64,000 bases of DNA from Saururus chinensis (lineage: Eukaryota; Streptophyta; Magnoliopsida; Piperales; Saururaceae): contig CP141142.1 of NCBI GenBank assembly GCA_035235625.1, positions 44,991,644-45,055,643 of the forward strand. Reading direction: 5' to 3'. Position numbers and translations under genes: made by a program. The first letter of the stretch is position 1, and every line of letters begins with the position of its first letter. Below, piece after piece: positions 58,807 to 64,000 of this stretch. The notes under the pieces are model-generated. The model made no database searches. It was not told the origin of the DNA and worked only from the letters and a program-made list of their open reading frames with translations.

Positions 58807-59340
58807 ATAATCCCTCCCTTAAAATTGATGTTCCAGACATATCATTTAGTTTAATAAGAGTGAAACTTTGAGGCTTCTTCCCTCAAATTTAAACATTTGA
58901 AGTGCAAACACCAAGGAGCTTCCTGAGCTTTTGAAATGCAAGAAACTTGAGAGGCTTGGTTAGAATATCAGCAATCTGGTCTTCACTTCTGCAGTAAACA
59001 AGATTAATGACTCCATCATTCGTGAGATCCCTCAAGAAATGATACTTCACATCTATGTGTTTGCTTCGACCATGTAAAACTGGATTTTTTTAAAGCTTTA
59101 TTGTTGAACTGTTGTTACAATAAATCTGAGTAGGTCCATCCTTCTTGAAATGCAACTCTTTAGCCAAATAGCTTGATAAGCACAAGCTGTTGCAGCAACA
59201 AATTCAGCTTCAGTGGATGATAATGTGACAATAGGTTGCTTCTTAGATGACCATGAAACAGCTCCAGTCCCCATCATGAAAACATACTCAGATGTGCTTT
59301 TTCGATCATCTAAATCTCCTGCATAATCACTATATGTAAA

Positions 59341-59491
59341 GAATAATGCTGACGTGAAGTTGAAAAACGTACGTGAAAAGTCTACTTCATCTTCCCATCA
59401 CCATTGATGAGTGGGTCCCACTCATCAATGGTGATGGGAAGATGAAGTAGACTTTTCACGTACGTTTTTCAATGTCACGTAAGCATTTTTT
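59341..59491. mobile_element. Mutator-like foldback MITE, near-perfect hairpin, 9-bp TSD
   Basis: A 151-bp insertion flanked by perfect 9-bp direct repeats ATATGTAAA (59332-59340, 59492-59500), the TSD length of Mutator-like elements. Nearly the whole element is one inverted repeat: arms of about 70 bp (59345-59415 and 59417-59487) differ at only three positions near the tips. It lies in the RNase H region of Copia 3, whose frame is restored if it and one TSD copy are ignored. No coding capacity. Confidence 0.92.
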
Positions 59492-61310
59492 ATATGTAAA
59501 ACCAAACAAATCTGACTTTTCTCCATTCTTGTAGAGCAGCCCAAACTCCTTAGTTCCTTGTAAATTTTTTTGCAGCCACAAGATGAATCTTTGTAGGACA
59601 TTCCATGTACTTGATCACACTTACAACATGCATTATATCAGGTCTTGTTGCCATCAAATACATTAAACTCCTCACTATTTGTTTGTAAAGAGTGTCATCA
59701 ACCTTCTTTCCTCCATTATCTTTGTTTAGCTTCATACCAAACTCATATGGAGTATTTACAAGATTACAATCCTTCATCTAAAACCTATCCAAGATTTCTT
59801 GCGCATACTTCTTTTGAAAAATGAAAATTCCAGTAAAAGACTGCATCACTTCAATGCCAAGAAAATAATGCATCATGCCAAGATCAGACATCTCAAATTC
59901 AGCCATCATGGATTTCTTAAAACTTCCAAACATGAATGTATTATTTCTAGTGTAGATTAAATCATCTACATATAAGCAAACAATGAGCATTTTTCCTCCA
60001 TCTTCAATCTCTATAAAAATTGTATGTTCATAAGGACATTTTTGAAATCCTTCCTTCAAAAAAATAAGTTTCTATATGATTATACGAAGCCCGTGGAGCT
60101 TGTTTTAATCCATATAGAACTCTTTTTAACTTACACATTTTATGCTCATTGCCAAGTTTTACATAACTAGGGGGTTGATCGATAAATACCTCTTCTTTCA
60201 ACTCTCCATGGAGGAATGCTGATTTAATGTACAACTGGAAGATAGGCCATGAGTTTTGAATTGTCATTGCAATCACCAACCTGATTGTATCATGCTTTGC
60301 AACCGGAGCTAAGACTTCTTTATAATCAACACCAAATTCTTGCTTGTAGTCCTTAGCCACCAGGCGTGCCTTGTGCTTGTGAAACTCACCATTCTCATTT
60401 AGCTTTGTCTTGTAAACCCACTTTACACCAATTCTCTTCTGCCCTTTTGGAAGATCACATAGCTCCTAGGTATTATTTCTTTCAATAGTTGTAATTTAGA
60501 CATCCATAGCCTTTCTCCATTTTGGTTCTTTGACAACTACTTCAAAAAATGGTAGGATCACAATATGAAAACATAGCAAAAATGTGTTAGTGGGTCATCT
60601 CCTTGGTCAATTCTAATTACATCATAGTCAAACATCCATGTTGGTCTTCTTTGAACACGTTGAGGCCTTCGTGATTCAGCTGCAAGTGGGCTTTGATAAG
60701 CTATTGGAAAATTTTGAGTGACTTCCTCTTCTTGCATATTCTCCATAGGCTGCTGCTCTTTCTCATCATCATCAAAATCTGTTGGAATATATTCTTTAGC
60801 ACCATTTTTATTCCATAACTGGGTGTTTTTTTCATCAAATATCACATCACGGCTAATGAAAATTTTCATGGTGCTAGGATTGTATAGTTTATAAGCTTTT
60901 GACTCATCACTAACACCAAGAAAAATGTTTTTTTCTCCCTTGTTGTCTAGCTTCCTCCTCTTCTCATTTGGAATATGGGCATAGGCAATGCACCCAAAAA
61001 TCCGGAAATGGTCAACAACAAGTTTCCTTCTGCTCTATACTTCCTCCGGTGTCATAGTTGAACAGCAAGTGTGGGACCTATGTTCAATATATGAATGCTC
61101 CAATTTACTGCTTCAGGCTAGAAACTTTTTAGAATGCCACATGTTGTCAAAAGGCTTCGCACCATATTCATAATAGTGCAACTCTTCCTCTTGCAAACAC
61201 CATTTTGTTAGGGAAGAGTGAGAAGGGAAGAGAGTGGCTGCTGGCTGCGTGGTCTAGTCAGGCCATCACGAGTGTGAACGCTAGGCAAAACTTCGTGCCC
61301 ATAACACCTT

Positions 61311-61562
61311 GCTACATGAGGCTTATAACATAAAGATTGATACGGTACCTATGATTATGAACTACTCCTTATTTATCCCACATAAATAGCTCCACTTGGG
61401 TTTTTCAAATAAATTAATTTTAATTTATCTTAAAAATAGAGCTACTAATGAGACGGAGGTAGTATGTTGTATACTGTATTGGTTTTTATATAATATCTTT
61501 GAGCCTTGTATACATAGGTAACGTAATAGATTCTATGTACCATACTATAAGCCTCATGTAGC
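61311..61562. mobile_element. MITE with GCTACATGAGGCTTATA ends, holding a Stowaway MITE
   Basis: GCTACATGAGGCTTATA at about 61311-61327 is exactly mirrored by TATAAGCCTCATGTAGC at about 61546-61562. The similarity of the two ends extends inwards (TACGGTACCTAT / GGTACATAG). A 98-bp Stowaway-like element (61365-61462, TA-flanked, ACTCCTTATTTATCCCACATAAATAGC / GAGCTACTAATGAGACGGAGGTAG) sits inside it. Confidence 0.6.
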
Positions 61563-61567
61563 GCGGT

Positions 61568-61585
61568 CACCGGGCTCTCGAGCCC
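61568..61585. repeat. GC-rich perfect hairpin just upstream of the SMR-like gene
   Basis: CCGGGCTC-TC-GAGCCCGG, 8-bp perfect arms, extended by A..T at the outer edge. It lies in the presumed promoter or first-exon start of the 3'-most gene. It could be an RNA stem in the leader if transcribed. Confidence 0.5.
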
Positions 61586-63296
61586 GGTCAGGAATAGAAT
61601 CATATTCATCTGTGGTCACTGCTGGCGCGGGCGCTGGCGCCGGCGCCCATACCCATCTCAGAGGTACAAAACCCTACCTCTTCGAAGTTCGAATCGAACC
61701 CGCCCTAGTCCGTCGCGCCCCCCCGTCTTCCTTCTCTGCCGACCCAGCCGGTCCTGCCGCCATTTTCGTCGCCCGCCCCTTCCTTGGTAATGTTCTTCCT
61801 CTCTTCCCCCCGCTCCTCTCACTCCATGAGAAGTTCTCCTAATAGATTAGGCCGCTTCTCGTCAGATCTCGTCCGAGTGTCCTTATATTTGCCGGACGAA
61901 GCCGATCGGGATGACGGTTAGCGGCCGCTCTGGCCCTCTGTCCCGCAAAAGCAACTTGGGCGTAGTTCTCTTAGGATAGAAGTCTGCCACCCCTTGTTTA
62001 GCCGGCCCACCTCGCCTACACAGTCTTTCCAGACGGTGGATATCCACATTCTCTGTTACGGGGGCGGGGTGGCTCCTCTTCCGTTTTCTTATATTTCAGT
62101 TTTAAATTGCGTATTTGTTTTCGATAGCTGTAGCTTTAGTAAAAAATAATTTTATAAATGTTGGGGTTGTGGTCATTTGAGCTCTAGAATGAACTAGTGG
62201 ACATGTTTCTTCGTTTGCACATCCTCTGCGTTAATTAGACGACTGATCAGAGTAATTATACTCATATGCAGTGCTTTAATAGCTCAAGTTCATGTTCTCA
62301 TTGCAAAGTTGTTAGTGCAATTTGCCAAGAAGAAGTAAAATTTGTGATTACTGATGCATCATGTCATGGAAAATGTCAAGGATATTGTTTCCTGCAGTTT
62401 TACTTGTATTGAATGCTAATAAGTTGGGATTTAGAGATACATATATCTTATTAGTTGTGGTTGTATAAAAGGTGTTCTTTTTGAGTGGTTGTTTCGTTTA
62501 TATGATGATGATGATGATACCATAGCTTGGGATTCCAGTCACTTGCTCGGAATGATGATGGATTGGGCTTGATGGTGTAATTAGCTTTTTCTTATATTTT
62601 TATGACTGTTTGTTGGTGAATGGACCATTAATTCTATAACATATTTTTGCCACACAAGATGAGATTTTATCTGTTTGCATTATCTGTGAATGTCAATCTG
62701 CTGCAATGTTTTTTTCTCTCAGCACCACTTAGCCCCCAATCACTTAAAAACACATCCGGTTAAGGGTGCAATTTAGGGTTAGAATAAAAGGAGCTATTAA
62801 TGTGGGACAGAAGGAGTATATTGAAATATAACTTAAAAGATTGTATATATGACTGGCTGACCCTCTTTTAACACACATGTTGAGAATACCAATTAGTATA
62901 TTGACATACAACTAAAATGATTGTATATCTGACTGGCTGACCCTCTTTTAACACACATGTTGAGAATACCAGTTAGATATGTTATTGATATATATGCTCC
63001 TATTGTGGTCATGACTTGACTAATTGGGAGGCATTATTGCATCAGTGAAAATTTGCACATTCTTCTTCAAGCGCATTATTGCTTCATTGAAAATTTACGC
63101 ATTCTTCCCATAACTATAACTGGCAGGAGTCTCCAGTTATACTATTCAGACTTTTATATTTATTTATTTATAATCTTATTTGTTTGTTCAGGTGGTAAAA
63201 CGTATGTTTACTTGGCACTGATAAAATGCTACCTTTTGTCTGATATAAACCTCGAAGTATGCTGATGCCTTTGCTGCCCTCCTTTTTTATGTACAG
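61586..63296 (+). other. Untranslated first exon and intron of the 63315 gene; tandem duplication
   Basis: About 61590-61786 is a GC-rich leader ending at donor GTAATG (TTG|GTAATG, 61787). The intron runs to TGTACAG at 63296. In it lies a 78-bp tandem duplication (62820-62897, 62898-62975: TTGA.ATA.AACT.AAA.GATTGTATAT.TGACTGGCTGACCC...), a GATGATGATGATGAT microsatellite (62501-62516) and a half Stowaway-like end (62785-62818, GGAGCTATTAATGTGGGACAGAAGGAG). The leader has open frames, but they are upstream of the real start. Confidence 0.6.
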
Positions 63297-63314
63297 ATTG
63301 TTGTGCACTAGAAG

Positions 63315-63914
63315 ATGGAAGATATAATGGAGACAGATGTATTTCCTCATTGCAAGTCCCCAGACTCAGAGACAATCTGGATTTCTGAATCTCAAGACTG
63401 CAAATTTCTTGTAGATATTGGAGAGAAAGCTTTGGGTCCTGACACTCCTTTTCTAGACAGAGAAAATGCCAAACCCCTTACTGGAATTGACACTTCCCTT
63501 ACGTCAACACCGGTGAGCTATGTATTTGATCCCTTTGCCCCAGGGCCGGAAGAGCTGGTATTGGCACCTCGCAAGAAGCCTCTAGAGGGGTCTCGTTCTT
63601 ACCTTGTACGGAGGTTAGTTTTTGAATGCGATGGCAGTTCTGCACAAAGCTTGGATGAGGATTCTGAAATACTTTTCCTGGAGTCCATGTACAATTTAGT
63701 CATGGATGTTGTGTCTACAAATTGTGCTGAGGATGATTGCTGTAGAAAACAGTTAATTGAGTTGGACTCGCCAGAAGGATGTAAGACACCACGGTCTTTG
63801 CCTATGTTAACAGGGATAGCAGATACCTGTCCTGGAGCACCAACCAAAGCTCCCCAGAGGCCAAGGAAGTTTTCTGCCACGAGTTTATGCAGGAAACTTA
63901 GTTATGAAAGCTAG
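63315..63914 (+). CDS. Conserved plant protein, possibly SMR-like CDK inhibitor
   Basis: 199 aa in one exon that begins at 63297 after an acceptor. ATG at 63315, stop TAG at 63912-63914. Features: acidic N-terminal half, GPDTPFLDRENAKPLTG (41-57), the FDPFAPGPEE motif (71-80), a basic RRLVFEC patch (99-105), acidic middle (114-125), GCKTP (155-159), and TCPGAP followed by RPRKF (171-186). The CxTP...CPxAP+basic pattern resembles the C-terminal part of plant SIAMESE/SIAMESE-RELATED cyclin-dependent kinase inhibitors, small proteins that promote endoreduplication; the length is nearer to the longer members. The assignment is tentative. It could be another conserved family. No transmembrane or signal sequence is visible. 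The 3' UTR runs past the window edge. Confidence 0.6.
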   Translation: MEDIMETDVFPHCKSPDSETIWISESQDCKFLVDIGEKALGPDTPFLDRENAKPLTGIDTSLTSTPVSYVFDPFAPGPEELVLAPRKKPLEGSRSYLVRRLVFECDGSSAQSLDEDSEILFLESMYNLVMDVVSTNCAEDDCCRKQLIELDSPEGCKTPRSLPMLTGIADTCPGAPTKAPQRPRKFSATSLCRKLSYES

Positions 63915-64000
63915 ATTCTACTTTGCAGGTTTAGTGGTATGGAAGAATTCTTCAAATAGACAGGTGCAGATGTTTTTCCTGAGGAGAAGTGCACCACCGG

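Larger units (their letters stand above)
58563..61205 (-). mobile_element. Ty1/Copia retrotransposon 3, 5' truncated
   Basis: A 3' LTR (58563-58806; TGATAAGG...TTCTCA) is preceded on the minus strand by the polypurine tract TTTTAAGGGAGGGATTAT. RNase H is at about 59330-58850, interrupted by a foldback element. RT is at 60360-59550 (YVDDL; LKQAPR; SDLGMMHYFLGIE) and the integrase end at about 61200-60560 (NGVC.R; ISRDVIFDE; the hydrophobic DHFR.FG-like segment). It is truncated near 61205, so gag, protease and the 5' LTR are missing. Frameshifts are present. Confidence 0.85.

Noticed and set aside
61612..61842. Ala/Gly/Pro-rich frame in the GC-rich leader
   Set aside because: It lies in the untranslated first exon and crosses the donor at 61787. 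The coding start is at 63315.
1..64000. CRISPR array, bacterial operon or phage-like cluster
   Set aside because: Spliced plant genes and plant transposons throughout. The tandem repeats seen are not evenly spaced by unique spacers.

Overview
This is 64 kb of nuclear DNA from a flowering plant. The evidence is spliced genes with GT..AG introns, a CYP714-type cytochrome P450, cytosolic ribosomal protein eS12, a CML42/43-type calmodulin-like gene, and many plant LTR, LINE, hAT, Harbinger, Stowaway and Mutator-like elements. The very GC-rich, intronless CML gene and the abundant CTCCCTC-type Stowaway MITEs in an AT-rich background suggest a monocot, but this is an inference and the species cannot be named.

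Only four loci look intact: a five-exon CYP714-family P450 (8129-12193, +), the eS12 gene (coding 20288-22274, +, with an untranslated first exon and site II/telo-box promoter elements), a 186-aa calmodulin-like protein (46952-47512, +), and a 199-aa conserved plant protein, tentatively a SIAMESE-RELATED-like CDK inhibitor (coding 63315-63914, +, with an untranslated first exon). Broken genes are a Myb/SANT-like gene (468-2179, -), a second CYP714 copy (22862-24838, -), a captured receptor-kinase fragment (5748-5993, -) and a tRNA-Leu(CAA) gene with a damaged acceptor stem (25312-25395, -).

The rest is mainly layered transposons. From left to right: a truncated LTR (1-467) abutting the Myb/SANT pseudogene, which is itself split by a hAT MITE; a Stowaway-like element carrying the kinase fragment; the P450 with three MITEs in its introns; a run of LTRs (13634-18800); eS12; the P450 pseudogene; then a nested stack from 26.3 to 44.0 kb. 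In that stack a LINE is split by a Copia element, which is split by a solo LTR. Next come a second Copia split by a 3.3-kb solo LTR, a TRIM, and a Harbinger-like MITE with a GGT minisatellite that is split by another solo LTR, which contains a chimeric duplicate of local DNA. After the CML gene come more repeat copies, a MITE-rich stretch (52-55 kb), a duplicated 590-bp unit invaded by a LINE (which holds a second Harbinger/minisatellite element) and by a third Copia (which holds a Mutator-like foldback element).

Most boundaries were placed from target-site duplications visible in the sequence, and several are supported by the host reading frame resuming across the insertion. I found no clear new molecular system, operon-like cluster or CRISPR array. 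The most unusual items are the solo-LTR-only record of two large-LTR families, the CML gene sitting in a segment that is missing from a nearby duplicate, the kinase-carrying Stowaway, and the near-perfect 9-bp-TSD foldback element.
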